From Labyrinthula sp. Ha (taxonomy: Eukaryota > Sar > Bigyra > Labyrinthulida > Labyrinthulaceae), in NCBI GenBank assembly GCA_015227615.1, contig JAALGZ010000025.1, positions 1 through 64,000 of the forward strand: 64,000 nt of DNA, given 5' to 3'. Positions 21,493 to 34,370 of the stretch are shown here, piece after piece (positions within the stretch are counted from its first letter, which is position 1; each line of letters begins with the position of its first letter). Below the pieces are notes generated by a model. That model was given only the letters and a program-made list of their open reading frames with translations. It was not told the DNA's origin and did not search any database. The translations under genes and the position numbers were made by a program.

Positions 21493-22059
21493 AAAAAAAG
21501 TTTTCATTGTGAAAAAAATAGCCGATCTGATTCTTATTCATTATTTTCTCTTAGACAAAAATTAATGAATATCAAAATTTATTTTTCTATTTTGGCTCCA
21601 GAGTCAAATTTTTCTCCTAAACTGATTATACAAAAAAGTTTAACAAAAAGCAGTGGTTTCATAACGCTTAGACAACATCTAGAGGAGACTGAGAAAAAAC
21701 TGAAGTTGGCACCAAGCTACCAAACAAAAAGCAAGAGGTAATGAATTAAATCCAGAAAATCTTATTCTGCTTATTCTATGGAATGTAATCAATTTTTGCT
21801 CTGAATCAAACTTAATCCTTGAAGTTTAGGTTGGCATATGTCGTTAAGAATGGCCCCCATGACTCCACACTTTGAAGATGAGGTTGGATTTATTCATTTT
21901 TCTATGACTTGAAGACAGATACATTGAAGGGAGTATTTAAGTTTCTAACAAGGGGTTACGACAAAGGGAATGGCGGTTTCAATATTATGGGTTTAAGCGC
22001 CGATTTTGAAAAGTTTTAGATTTTTGTTGAAACTAAATTCTTGTACTTAGTATTTTTGA

Positions 22060-22330
22060 AACAAAAGACATAGTTCTTGTGCTGCATAAAAATTAGTGGC
22101 TTTGATTCTTGTTCTTTGCTAATGAATCTCTTTTTCAAATTTTCCATAATTCTTTTTCTTGTTTTTTTTTGCAAATGCACTCATTTTAAAATCATCCATA
22201 TTTTCCCCTGCAAAACCTGTTATTTTGTTTCTGATTCCTTGGTAATAAATCCACTTGTAAATTTTTATATTATTGTTTTTGCCCTTTCCAAATAATTCTT
22301 TTTTTCAATAACTCTCAGAATATTCTTTTC
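22060..22330 (-). pseudogene. Decayed relic matching the 94-codon frame of unit B
   Basis: The minus strand shows the same reading as 48675-48959 in pieces: GNQKQVLQG-like intergenic remains, then the basic segment KNKKKNYGKFEK. Several length differences shift the frame and the start is lost. I infer a dead or non-coding copy. Confidence 0.4.
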
Positions 22331-23014
22331 ATTCACTGAAGTATTAGAATTTTAATTTTAATTAAGGCAATTTATTTTTGGGCAATTTATTTGGCCATTC
22401 ACGAATGCGATAAATTACTCCGAAATTAGAAAAACCTATATTCTGCATACCAATATACTCATGAGAATAAGACATGTCATTAACACTTCAGAAAAGTCAA
22501 ATATACTCTGACATAAAGCCAAAAAGTCTGAACCTGCTTCTTCTAAGAGTTCCAAAAGTTTAAGCATCTTCTTAGATGTTAAGATCATTTGAGAGAACTG
22601 ATCGGACTGACCTCTCAGAAATCTGCTATCGTAGATCTTAAATATTTGACCTGAATTGAAGTACTGATTCGAAAATAAGCAAGGTGCTGATTTTGTTATT
22701 TTCTAAGAATTGCTTTTGTCACGCCAATGTGTTTTATTCCATTATTTTAATTAGCTCAGTTCATCTTTTTCAAAATAAAATTACAGATTTAAACATTTAA
22801 AGTAAAAAAAGTAGACAAGATAAAAATCCAAAGATCTATGAAGTTTATTTAAAGTAAAGAGAGATAAAGAGAAAAATCCAAGCTATCAGCAACTTTACCT
22901 AAGTACAAGAATATGTTGCATCTATTATGAATGAACATAAACACCAATGTATTCCAGAGTTAAATCAATTAATAGGCCGGGTTTACTACATTTGCATCCC
23001 ATAAGTACAAAGAA
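22331..23014. other. Gene-free stretch before copia-2
   Basis: The stretch aligns with 48960-49632 of unit B with many scattered changes. It begins with TTTTTGGGCAATTTATTTGG (about 22374), a word of the same type as the GGGCAA motifs elsewhere. No coding region is seen. Confidence 0.5.
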
Positions 23015-23019
23015 AGTAC

Positions 23020-23319
23020 AGTCAGACACTAAGCAGTCGAGTGTACGACTCTCTCCATACTGACTGTTTACACTTTACATAGTTATAATACAATATTGCA
23101 TTACTGCACAACTGGTGCAACTTTACATAATACATTTTTACTAATACATAAGCACCGGAAACAACAGATCGTAAAACCTTAATATCTCAACAACTACTGG
23201 GAATTAGAAGACGTTACTTATATCATTTTGAAGCTCTTTTCAAACTCTTTTAGTTTATTTAACTTAATATACGTATCCTCATACACATATAGACGATACG
23301 GACAATTACTTGTCTAACT
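23020..23319 (+). repeat. 5' LTR of copia-2
   Basis: A 300-bp repeat that begins AGTCAGAC and ends GTCTAACT, an imperfect inverted pair rather than the usual TG...CA ends. It matches 27785-28084 at every position I compared. Confidence 0.95.
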
Positions 23320-26300
23320 TGGTTGCGATGGAAGTAAACGAAAATCAGAGTGATCCCGTGGAAGAACGAACAGCACGGAGTGAAAACTCCAACTTGACCC
23401 AAGGGGAAACTCATTTACAAAACTTTCCTGCTTCAACTACAACACTTACGAAGCTAGAAATTACAAATGAAGCAATTAACGAAGAATTCTACAAAAAAGG
23501 ACGAAAAAGATTGGAAAACCTTTTACGATCAAAAACTGATCAAAATCAATTCGAACTTCTGAAACAAGGTGTTGAGATGTACCTGCTTGCCTTAAAATTA
23601 CAAATTAATGGAACATCTCTACGAAAATTCTTTAAATCTCATGACCGCAGCATCATTGATGAGCTGTTAGAATCTTACAATCCGCTTACTCAAAAATCTA
23701 ACTACATTCTAGAGGAAGAAATTGATGATGAACTTTCAGATGACATCATTTCTCTTTGGAAAAAAGACGTTGTTTTCTTACGAACAATCCGAACCCCACA
23801 TCGTTTTTGCAAAATCCTGCGACGCATCGGGGCTGTTACATTCTTACCTACACAAACCAGAAAAAGAATTAACTTTGGAAACTTGATTTACAGCTGTTGG
23901 GAGGAATCAGAACCCATTACAGACTTCGTTAAACGCTTTGATTCTTTGGTACAACAGGCTAATCAGATCAAGATGATGCAAAATGACTCTGATTTACTTA
24001 CACTTTTTCAAACTAAGATTCTCTTCAGAAGAAACAACAATCAGAAAATTTTTACAGTTGTCAACAATTTGGATTCAAAAGATCTACCATTAAAGGATTA
24101 CATGAGTGAAGTGACACAAGCCGTACTTCAGCATGACAATTCAGGTTTGATCCCTTTTGATGCTCCAAGTACATCAGTTGTTGCATTTACAAAGAAAATT
24201 GTTTCTTCTAATTCAAAAGGTACATTGTGTTTCAATTGCGGTGAAGATTTTCCACACAAAGGCAAACAATGTGCTGCTAAAGGTGCTACCTGTTCTTACT
24301 GTGGCAAACCTAATCATTTTGCAAAGGTGTGTTCAACCAACCCAGAACGTACATTACAACTTCCCAAGATGAAGAAAAAACCAACAAAGAAAACAGTAGC
24401 AGTAACATCTACAAAAGAAAATTTTAATCCTTTCAGTTTCGCTACTTCTCTTTGTACCACAGGTTCAAACTCTTTAGCTGGGCTGGATTCATGCAGCGAT
24501 GTTTTCGTTTTTAGAAGCGCTGATTTTTTTTACACACATGGATCAGAAGCCTGGTAAACTTACCCTTACAGAAAATTCTGGTAGCTACGAAAGCACTGGA
24601 ACAGCCAGATTTGCATTCAAAGAATTTCCTTCTAAGTTTTTTACAGTACAGGCAATTTACATGCCAAGTGCAAATTTCAACATTTTGTGTACCTACGATC
24701 TAGAGCAACAGAATGTTAAAGTCAACCATCGCTCTAGAAACGTACAACTAGAAACAGGAAACAAATTAAAAATAATTTTACTTGGAAAGAAAAGCTTCAT
24801 TGAAATCATTCCACTAGGGAAATCAGTCTTACAAACCTCTGATCCAAATCTAATGCATCGTAGATTGATGCATCTCTCAGAGGACAAACTTAAACATGCT
24901 GGTTTCATTAAGGGTTCTCAAAAACTAAACAGCTGCCAAGTCTGTCTTCAGACAAAAGCTAAACACAACCCAGTGAAGAATTTAATTCACAAGATGAAAC
25001 TCTCTCCTGATTCCAAAGGTCAAGCTTTTTCAATGGACTTACTCATTCCGCCAAAACACTCGATGAAACCAGTCAATGGTGTTGTGGCTGCATTGATTTT
25101 AGTTGACCTGAAAACAAAATTAATTAGAGTTGCTCCTTTAAGAACACTTCAATCGAAAGATTTACTTGCAGCTCTTTACTACCTTCTTTCTACACTCAAA
25201 ACTTTACCAAAAACGATTGTTACAGACCGCCAATCTGGTTTTACGGCAGAACACTTTGTCAACTCAATTTCCGCAAAAGGCATTCATTTACGTTTTGTCC
25301 CTAGAGATCGACATGACACTTTCAATGGAGTTGCTGAACGAACGATTGGCATCTTAAAGGTCATGGCTTCAGCCGCCCTACTACAGTCTAAACTTGATGA
25401 CTCCTTTTGGATCTACGCGGTCAAATTTGCAAGTTACATCAAGAACAGAGTGCATCACAAAACACTTGGTGAATCACCTTACAAACTAGAAACTGGGCAA
25501 GAACCAAACCTTTCTTCACTTAGAACCTTTGGTTGCTGTTGTTTTACGTTAAAATCTTCTGGAACGAAGACAAACAAATTTCAAGAAAGAACAGACACTG
25601 GTCTCTTTCTTGGACTACAGGAACATTCAAGCTTCAACACAGCAATCATCTACAAACTTAGTACTGGAAAAATCATTTACCCTCAACTAACCGATGTTTG
25701 GTTCCAAGAATCAAGAACACATGATCAAATCGATCAAAATCCACCAACTTTCTCATTTGGTGACATCAAAATTGTTGACAAAACTGAAAATGACCCAATT
25801 TCTGAGGACGATTTTGAATCTGATGATGACGATGATTTCAGTCCAGATTTTGGTATACACTATTTACGTTATGGTCAGAAGGCAAATCAACAAGAAAATC
25901 ATGATTTTGAGCATGATGATAATTTCGATGAAAATCCGCCTTCAGCAGATGTTCAACTCGATCACGATCAAGATGCAAATGATCCAACTCCATCTGCCGA
26001 AGTAACAAACCCTGAAACACCTCAAACGAGCGAAAACAGCAATGCTCGTCTACCAGTCACAACGCGATCTGGGAGAAATGCAACGAAATTCGACCTAAAT
26101 CGGATGTCAGCTTTCACGTTGAACACAACTGAAGAAACAACACACATCATCAAGCCTAAAACAAAAGGTCAGAAAGAAAAGCTACGGAAGAAGATCATTC
26201 AGTCTAGAATTGATCAGAAACCTTCCATTTACCGTGACACAAGAGGTCACCCAGACGAAGCATCTTACAAGAAAGCGGTCGAAAAAGAACTCAAAGCTTT

Positions 26301-27784
26301 GGAAGAACGAAAGGTTCTCAAAGTGATTAATCGCTCTGAACTTCCTGAAAATGCTTACGTTGGAAAATGCACGATGCTTGTGAAACAAAAACGCAATGGT
26401 AGTTTCAAAGCAAGATGTGTTTACAATGGAAGATCTCAGAAATTCAAAATTACACCTTACCGCAGTTCTCCTACCTTAGACTACAACAGTCTTGCAGTTG
26501 CACTAGCAGTTGCAGCTCGAAGACAGTTCCATTTTAACACTTTAGATGTTAGTACCGCATTCTTGTACGCGGATCTACCTGCTGGCACTACACTCTACTG
26601 TGAAATCCCTGATGGACATGAACTGAAACATGACAAGACTAAAGTAATGAAGATTGAGAAAGCACTTTACGGTCTGAAGGAAAGTCCCAAGCTTTGGTTT
26701 GACAATGTTTCTGCTACAATTCAAAAACTTGGACTCAAACAAGCAATCTTTGACGAGTGTGTCTTCTACAAGAAAGATTTAATTACTTTACTTCACGTTG
26801 ATGATGTACTGATGCTCGGTACAAAACAAGAAATTACAAACTTCTCAAAACAGTTTGGGAAAACTTACAAAATTACACTAGGAACACTAGATCAGAAAAC
26901 AGACTTCTTAGGAGTTAACATTGAAAGAAAATCCAATGGAGACTACCAAATTGACCAAACCAAACACATTGAGAAAATTTTAGAAAACTTCAAGGATTTC
27001 AAGACTAAAGACAAATTTACACCATTACCTTCTACTTTCGCTGAGGCTGTTAAAAACAATTCCAATGCTAAAAGCATTAAATTTCCGTACAGAGAATTGC
27101 TTGGATCTTTAATTTACTTACGACTTACAAGATTTGATTTACTCTACGCGTTACATGCGCTTAGTCAACTTTCTGAACACGTGACAAGTTTTGCAGTAAA
27201 GTCAATTCTCAACACATTAGGTTACATCAGTAGAACGAAACATCAAAAACGAATTTTTTACTCAGATCAATCAAATGGTGAAATTACACTTCTTGCCTTT
27301 TGTGATGCTGAATGGGCCTCTAACTCACTTAACAGAAAAAGTGTTGGTGGTAACTTCATTTACTTTGGTCAATCGCTCATTACTGGCAGAAGTTCAAGAC
27401 AAAGGACAGTTGCTACCTCTGCTGCTGGAGCTGAGCTGATTGAAATTTACAAGACAGCAAAACATTTGCAAGGAATCTACGGATTGTGCATGGATTTAGA
27501 TTGCAAAGTCAAGCTACCTTCAGTGATTTTTACAGATTCACTTAGTTCAACTAAAACCTTAGAAAAGACAGTTTCTCCAGAGCAAAAACACATGAGTGTT
27601 GCAATTCATTTCTTAAAAGGACTCATTCGTTCAGGAAAACTAAAGGTGATTTTCATCAAACGCGAATTCAACATTGCTGATCTTCAAACGAAACAGAATC
27701 CAAGAGCTGAGTTTGAAAAACTTTGGAACATGACTCATTCAAGGATGAAGTGGCAGCATTTGAAGATCTAAAAAGACCGCATGG

Positions 27785-28084
27785 AGTCAGACACTAAGCA
27801 GTCGAGTGTACGACTCTCTCCATACTGACTGTTTACACTTTACATAGTTATAATACAATATTGCATTACTGCACAACTGGTGCAACTTTACATAATACAT
27901 TTTTACTAATACATAAGCACCGGAAACAACAGATCGTAAAACCTTAATATCTCAACAACTACTGGGAATTAGAAGACGTTACTTATATCATTTTGAAGCT
28001 CTTTTCAAACTCTTTTAGTTTATTTAACTTAATATACGTATCCTCATACACATATAGACGATACGGACAATTACTTGTCTAACT
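27785..28084 (+). repeat. 3' LTR of copia-2
   Basis: A 300-bp copy of 23020-23319, starting 13 bp after the pol stop codon and followed by the target duplication AGTAC at 28085-28089. Confidence 0.95.
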
Positions 28085-28569
28085 AGTACTGCTAGCTAGG
28101 AATGCTCGAAAGAAAATGTTATTTGTTCTATTGTTAGCTATCGAGATATGAAATATGTAAAGAACACGCGCATAGTAGTATTTCCAAACTAATCTGAAGT
28201 AAAAAATATTAAGAACTGAATAGAAAGATTCCAATGAAGATAACGTGAAACGAGTCCATTTCCATGTTATTGACGTCTAACTACTGTTAATAGATAACAA
28301 GTATTGGCAAGACAAAGCACGTTTGCAATGATGACTGGTCATAGAGATAAGAGTTTTCCCATATTCGTTAAGAATCGTTGAACCAGCTAATACAGAAGCA
28401 TAGGGTTGAAATGTTGGAAACATGCTAACAATCTGTTACTGAAAATAATGAAATAGACAATAACGAGTCTTTAAGATTAATAAGACGGGTATTATTAGCT
28501 TTGGCCACTTGAAAAATTTTCATGTTTAACAAAATTTTCTGATTGGACGATGTGCTTCAGAACTTTTTT

Positions 28570-30510
28570 GATAACGTATTCCTTTCATTGGAAGGTCAGT
28601 AGTAAGTAATATCAGTTAAAACCAATAAAACTGATAAATTTAACTAAAACCATACTTATGTGCACTCTCAAAACTTTAGTTAAGAAATATGGATTCAAGG
28701 TACAAGTCTCGATTGAGCGATATATTAAAAAACGGGAGATTATGGGTCGAGTATATTTAGAGCATATACACAATCAAGAGGTTGGGAGTTTGGTTTTAGC
28801 ACAGGAAAAAAAATTCAGGGATAGTGCTCATGATAAAAGGGCAAACCTTAAACCAACTCAACGTTAAGAATCAAGATAAATTGCTACATTACATACGCAT
28901 TTCATAAATAAAAATATTAGAGTTAAATATATAATTTCAAGAATAGAAAGCTGTGTTCAATCATACGGTTTAAGGAAGAAAAAGCTCCAAGCCCAGGAAA
29001 ATCTATCAATAGTGGAAACTTCCGGGTTATTGAAAAGGTTTCAAAAAATAATATTTCAAAGCTACATATAAATAATTGTCATATGCCAGCTACTGGGGTC
29101 TAAACGTAAAGAATTTGCCTCAAGCTCAGCAGTTTTATTGAACTTTTTATGTACTCTGAGAGATGATTCTATACTATATGTTGAATCTTGCGAAAATTTT
29201 GTTTGTTGTCATAAATTTTCTAAAACACATCATCTGGATTTTTTTAAACTTTTTCATTTTCCAAACTGCGAGAAATATGTTATCCATTCTTTGTTAAAAT
29301 GAGAAACCTCGTTTAAAAGCAATTTGCACTCCGAGTTGAGGATTGATTGTTTTGAGGATGATATACTTGAAGCTTCCAAGTTTGTTAAATTGGGAGTATA
29401 AACCTTGAACTCCATAGTGTTAGACATCAATAAAGGAAACTTTTCAAAAATTCTGAAGTGTTTCTGAGATGAAGGGTGTTTTAAACATTTCGATTTATCA
29501 AAATATTATTTTTTTTTAAATATAGAGTATTGTTTCTTAATCTGGTTTATTCCAAAGTGTCTATAGGGAAAGTACATGCTAATCCAATCAGTGCAACTAT
29601 ATATTTAAACAATATTTTTATTTTTTGTTAATCAGATTCATGAGCTGCATTATTCTAAGCTTCCAGGTCAAATTTTCATTTTAAGTTTCGTATCTTTTTG
29701 CTTAAATATAGCAATTATGAACCTCAAAGTTTTGTTTTTAAAGATAACGAAGAGTTCCACCTAAGATGGCCTTTTCTTTAGATAGCAAACTGCTCAATTC
29801 AATCAAGACTCATAGTTTATACACATTAACAAGATCATCCTGATAGATTACCACCTCTTCCAAAGTTCATTTTCTTTGTATTTTTTCTCAATTATCTTTT
29901 TGCCTTGAACTTGCCAATAAGAGACTATATTTCTTGAGGGATTTTGTTTGAAATAGCAAAACTACTCTGATAAACTACCTAGCACAAAGTATCCTTTAAT
30001 TTAGGTTTTAGAGAACTTTGCTGAGTGTTATTGAAAAATATCATTAATGGATTATTAATGAAAGAATCAAGATGTAATATAGCCACAAAACCTTGAAATA
30101 TTGTTTTAGATGACCTGCTGAGAAAATAAGTTAATATTCTACATATGATAACTTACAGCAAGGTTAAAATGATGCCAGAAAGTTTTTAATACACTACATA
30201 TGAGAGTTAGGTATTTCCTTAGCCATTTTGGATAAAGCTTTGGATTCATCACTCATGATTACTTTTATATTTTTCCAGCGTAGCACTATCATAGATTTGA
30301 TGAAGTCTAGAGCGTTTTCGATCACCATAACATTGCATGCAAATAATATAAAGAAAACTGTTTACACTAACAGGAAACAAAACAACCAGGTTGTAATACC
30401 GAGTTTTGTATCTTGTATTATTTTAATTCAGTTGAAAAGATATCAGAAATGGGTTCTTAAATATTTTCCAAGAAGTTTAAGTCTTTTAATTGTACTACCC
30501 TAGTTTTAGT
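28570..30510 (+). pseudogene. Decayed coding-like tracts of unknown family (unit A)
   Basis: Short open pieces matching those of unit B occur in the same order: LVKKYGFKVQVSIERYIKKR (about 28670-28740), then a RIESCVQSYGL piece (about 28940), then a cysteine/histidine piece ending KTHHLDF (about 29250), and finally ALDSSLMITFIFFQRSTIID (about 30240-30300). They are separated by stops and length changes. I do not recognise the family; a decayed transposon or host gene are both possible. Confidence 0.35.
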
Positions 30511-32114
30511 GTTTGTCGAAATACATCTTAGAAAGTCCTCCTCTGACAAAACATATTGCAACACATTAAACTAAAACCTCTATACTTACATTTCCTGTAT
30601 CCTCTTTGGACTTTGTTCTTCTTCATCTCACCTTTGATCAATATATTATCCTTTAAAGTATTAAAGAATTCTGCTGAAAGGTCCAACTTTGTATGATTGA
30701 TGGTGGTGTTAATCTTTCTATATATGTGAATAAATCTAATTTGATCTTAAATAAACATTGAAAATTATTTTGTATAATTCTATACGAATGCATTTCAGGT
30801 CTGAAATTAACCAGATTAACTACAAGAGAATATAGGCCTTATTTCTCAAATTAGATTTAGTGATATTCTTTAAAGTACAATCTTTGTTATTTACACAGTT
30901 AGTTTCACATGTTTCTATTCTGGTACTATCTAAGTAAATTCTTTTCTATGAATCAGTCTTCGTCAAGTATTTAGAGATCTCTTTAGATACCTATAATTGT
31001 CCTACAATATACTATTCATTGTCTCCACCATTTGAACAGATGAAATATAACTTTGAACAATTCAGCAGCTATCTAAACTCATTTTTTTCTTTATATATTT
31101 TTTTTTTATTCTTATGCTAATTGTCTATGTTTTTATGCATATATGTTCCAAATTTTGTTTATGTGCTTTTGTGGTTCCTAATTGATCAAAATTGGATTCA
31201 ATCAATCAGATTTCAGGGGTGTGCAAGACTTCAGAGTACAAAGAACCAAGCTGAGATCCTTTGTATTCGGAATTTTTTTATAATTCAATATCTTGATTTT
31301 TTCATAAGTTTTTTATGAAGATAAAGTTTTGCGTCTTATGTGTCGATAAACTGAGGCAGATGTGCGAAAAAAAAGAAATAGCTTGCGTGCTTGACATAAG
31401 TTTTTTTCAATATTCCAGCTAAATTTATTAATTTTTATTTCCTATGGCTTGTCTTTTATATCAAAACTGTTCTAAAACCATTACTCAAGATTCTGAAAGA
31501 TTTGGCCCTCTCGTTATGTCATTTACAAGTCCAAATAGACATCTCCGAATTCAGTTTCAAAAATTTTACAGTCGCTCCTGCTCTTAAATTAGGTCTATTT
31601 CACGTTCCCATTAAGATTCTTGACCCATCTTAGTTATTACACCCCCCAAACAGCTCTCAGAATGCAAAGGTGCTCACATGAAAATCATCCTCTTCTATGC
31701 ATATCACAAAACCTAAAGCTCCCTGGTTCTCATTTCACATAACTGAAACCATGTTTATAATACTACAAAGGCTTGTCAAATTAATTAAAAGCATAGAATT
31801 TGAAAAAAAACGGGAACTTTGATTTTTCTGAGAGTTAGAAGATATTTCCGATTATTGTATACCCAGTAGGAACCGAGATTAAATTCTTGCTATTTAACTC
31901 TCTATAAACATAGAATAAAAATTATCTTTTCTATACATAAAAATTTTTTACTCTAAAATAAGAAAAATAACTACGCTTCATTGTCGAATTTATTTTTTTT
32001 CCGCTGTATAGGTTCCAACAAACTTCTTGCTAGAGGAAGAAAATCTTAAGACATATTGTTTCTTATTATCCAGAAACATGATATGTTGAGTTAAATGTAG
32101 TTCAAGATAAAAAA
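30511..32114. other. Gene-free stretch before the PfkB gene (unit A)
   Basis: AT-rich sequence that aligns with about 52050-53654 of unit B at roughly 90% by eye, with small insertions and deletions. No coding region or RNA gene could be supported. Confidence 0.5.
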
Positions 32115-33115
32115 CTATTTCTTTACTTGATGAAATACTTCAGGTGATAAAAGTTCAGTTGATGCTCCACTAAGAATTAAAGAAGATAAAAAAAAGAATA
32201 CTAATGAGAAACAGCAAAACCACCTGACGTATTTCCATAATCTAGACAAGACTCAAGATCTCCTTTTTCAATCCATTTAAACAAAAATCCAGCACAAAAT
32301 GCATCTCCAGCACCACATTGATCAATAACTTTAACCTCTTTAGTTACTCTTTGGACAAACTTTATTTCTTTATCCTTCCAATAACCAGCTAAAACACCAT
32401 CTTTTCCAATTTTAAGAACTAAAAGTTTAACTTCATATTTCTTCGAAAAAAACTTAATTATCTCTTTTCTATTTTCAAACCCACTAATTTCCTTTCCTTC
32501 TGTTTCATTTGTAAAAAATATATCTATTTCATTTAAAGCTTCCATCCACTTTCCTTTCCAAATACCTCTAGAGTCAAAATTTGTATCTAAACTAATCTTT
32601 CCTTTAAACCCATTTTCTTTTATTCTCTTTACTAAGCTCAATAAATTATCTCTCAATAAAGACATTGAAAAAATACCACAAATATGAATATGAAAACTTA
32701 GGATTAACTCAGAGTAAAAGGGATTAAAATGATTCAAAGAAAGTTTTCCAACAGCTCCTTGATGAGTTACAAATCCATGATCAACTTCGTTTGTAAATAT
32801 AACACAAGATCCGGTTGAATAATTATCTTCTTGTGCAATATTTTTAAGAGTAAACTTTGCTTTTTCTCCTTGTTTAATCAAAGTAGATCTCCAAATATCT
32901 GATTCACTCGAAGAAAAACCAGTGTAAAGAGTTAGATTATATTTTGAAGATAATAAAGAAGAAATATGAGCTGCTGTATTACATCCACTTCCACCTGGAG
33001 AACAAATTATTTCACCATTTGATATCAAGTCTTTTCCAAAAGCTGGGGGTTGATCAGTGTTTGATAAAGGAATAGTTATGTCTACTAAACTATCTCCAAT
33101 TACCGAAATATTCAT
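32115..33115 (-). CDS. PfkB-family carbohydrate/nucleoside kinase, copy A, two exons
   Basis: Exons are 32202-33115 and 32115-32169, giving 322 residues. The 32-nt GT-AG intron (32170-32201, phase 2) adds 18 residues after AVSH, so that AVSHYGAS continues as in other PfkB proteins. The family (ribokinase, fructokinase, adenosine kinase and kin) transfers phosphate from ATP to a sugar or nucleoside hydroxyl. Visible landmarks are the substrate-side GGSGCN (41-46), a substrate lid (about 90-120), SLDTNFDSRG (175-184), FTNETEGKEISG (201-212), and the signature DQCGAGDAF (265-273) with the anion hole GAGD and catalytic Asp 271. The usual T after D is Q here. The substrate cannot be assigned. The length matches the family and all key residues are present. 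Confidence 0.9.
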
Positions 33116-34370
33116 TCTCTTCTTTTCCTCAAGTCAAGCTAAGAAGTAATAAAACTCAAAGTTTATTAAGAAACTTGGTATAATAATTTCTTAAAAGTCT
33201 TAGATAAAGTATTGATAGAAATGAATATGATAAGCAAAGATTTAAAAAAAAGAAGATAAAGTGAAATAAAATAGATAGATAAGGAAAAGAAGCGAATTAA
33301 TAATATAAGTAGATATTAGAGTTTGAATATCTCTTAATAAATGATAGAAAATTTTATGACAGATGATATTATTATTTATGTGATTCTGAAAAGTTGTTTG
33401 ATAAAAAATATTTAGAATTTGGTTCTACAATAATATTTTTCACAAGCTTTGATTGGTATCAATTAATTATTGCTATCGTGATAACAATAGTGTTAACGGT
33501 AATACAAATACCTATATTTGATTGAAATATATCTAACGTTAAGGTTATAGTTGATTCAGTAAAGGTATGAAATTTCTTGAAGTTTATTTATTATTAAGAA
33601 AAGTTCTCGAGACAATTTTCCCGGAAATATTACCCGTTTTCTATGACCTCCCATTTCCCGTTCAAGACACCGAACTCTTCAAGTGACTTTTCCGCTTTTT
33701 GTGGATTCCCGGCAAATAATTAATTTCTCGATTCCGGAATACAATCCCGAATAGAGATAGAATTAAGATAAATAATAATATTTTAATCAAAATATGTTTT
33801 GGTTATAATCAAACAAAGTTTGAATTTAGCAGTGTTAAATCTGGAAGAAAGTAGAAGAAAAGAAGGAAAGAGTTCTTCATCTCTCTTATTTTTGTTTCTT
33901 GATTTTGTGGGGGGGTTTAAGTTCACATCTTGTCTCAAAGGGCTGTTTACTAAACCGTATCAGGTAAGTCAAATAGATATGTTAATATTTTCTTTGTTTT
34001 TCTTTATGATCAAAGCTTTCCTTTCTCGTTATTGATTTATCTAACTGCGAAGTGGTATAGGGGTTGCATAAGCTATAAACTTTGGCAACTAAAACGATAA
34101 AGCCTAATCTCAACGCTAACTCTTTTAGAGAACCGTGTGGTTATCTTAGAAGTCTTGTAGGTAGCAATGGATTAGATATTGTCAGTACTCATTATATTAA
34201 CCTTTTGTGACACTATCATAAGTGGTCAGCTGTTGAAGTCAACATTTTTTTCAACAAAGAGCTGAATTCTTCAACCTGAGTAGAAACTATCTTAACCTAT
34301 TAGAACTGAAGACAAAGGTACTAAATCGCATAAAACAGTATATTTTTGAGGAATCATTTCAATAGTTATG
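33116..34370. other. Gene-free stretch upstream of PfkB A, with CCCG-rich patch
   Basis: A segment at 33399-33560 is almost identical to unit B and, in B, forms a 66-codon hydrophobic frame without an ATG; in A that frame is stopped. At 33620-33760 the words TTCCCGGAAA, TTTCCCGTTC, TTCCCGGCAA and ATTCCGGAAT cluster, conserved at about 55160-55290. They may be regulatory sites for PfkB, about 500 bp away, or for an unseen divergent transcript. Confidence 0.45.

Larger units (their letters stand above)
23020..28084 (+). mobile_element. Ty1/copia LTR retrotransposon, very young, looks whole (copia-2)
   Basis: A 5065-bp plus-strand element with two 300-bp LTRs that I read as identical, flanked by the target duplication AGTAC (23015-23019 and 28085-28089). 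A candidate tRNA primer site TGGTTGCGATGG directly follows the 5' LTR. Coding runs from the ATG at 23328 to 27771 in two long overlapping frames: gag with two CCHC-type knuckles (about 24230-24330), then protease, integrase (FNGVAERTIG, about 25325), reverse transcriptase (LHVDDVLML, about 26800) and RNase H (about 27300-27560). The overlap is compatible with the frameshift read-through known in Ty1-type elements. Unit B has the empty site, so insertion followed the duplication. It is a different family from copia-1. Confidence 0.95.

Noticed and set aside
23310-23330. Copia-2 coding start at 23310
   Set aside because: This needs a TTG start and lies inside the LTR. The ATG at 23328 directly after the LTR is more likely.
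34030-34110. tRNA-like sequence with an A-box resemblance (GAAGTGGTATAGGGGTTG)
   Set aside because: No matching B box, acceptor stem or anticodon arm could be formed.
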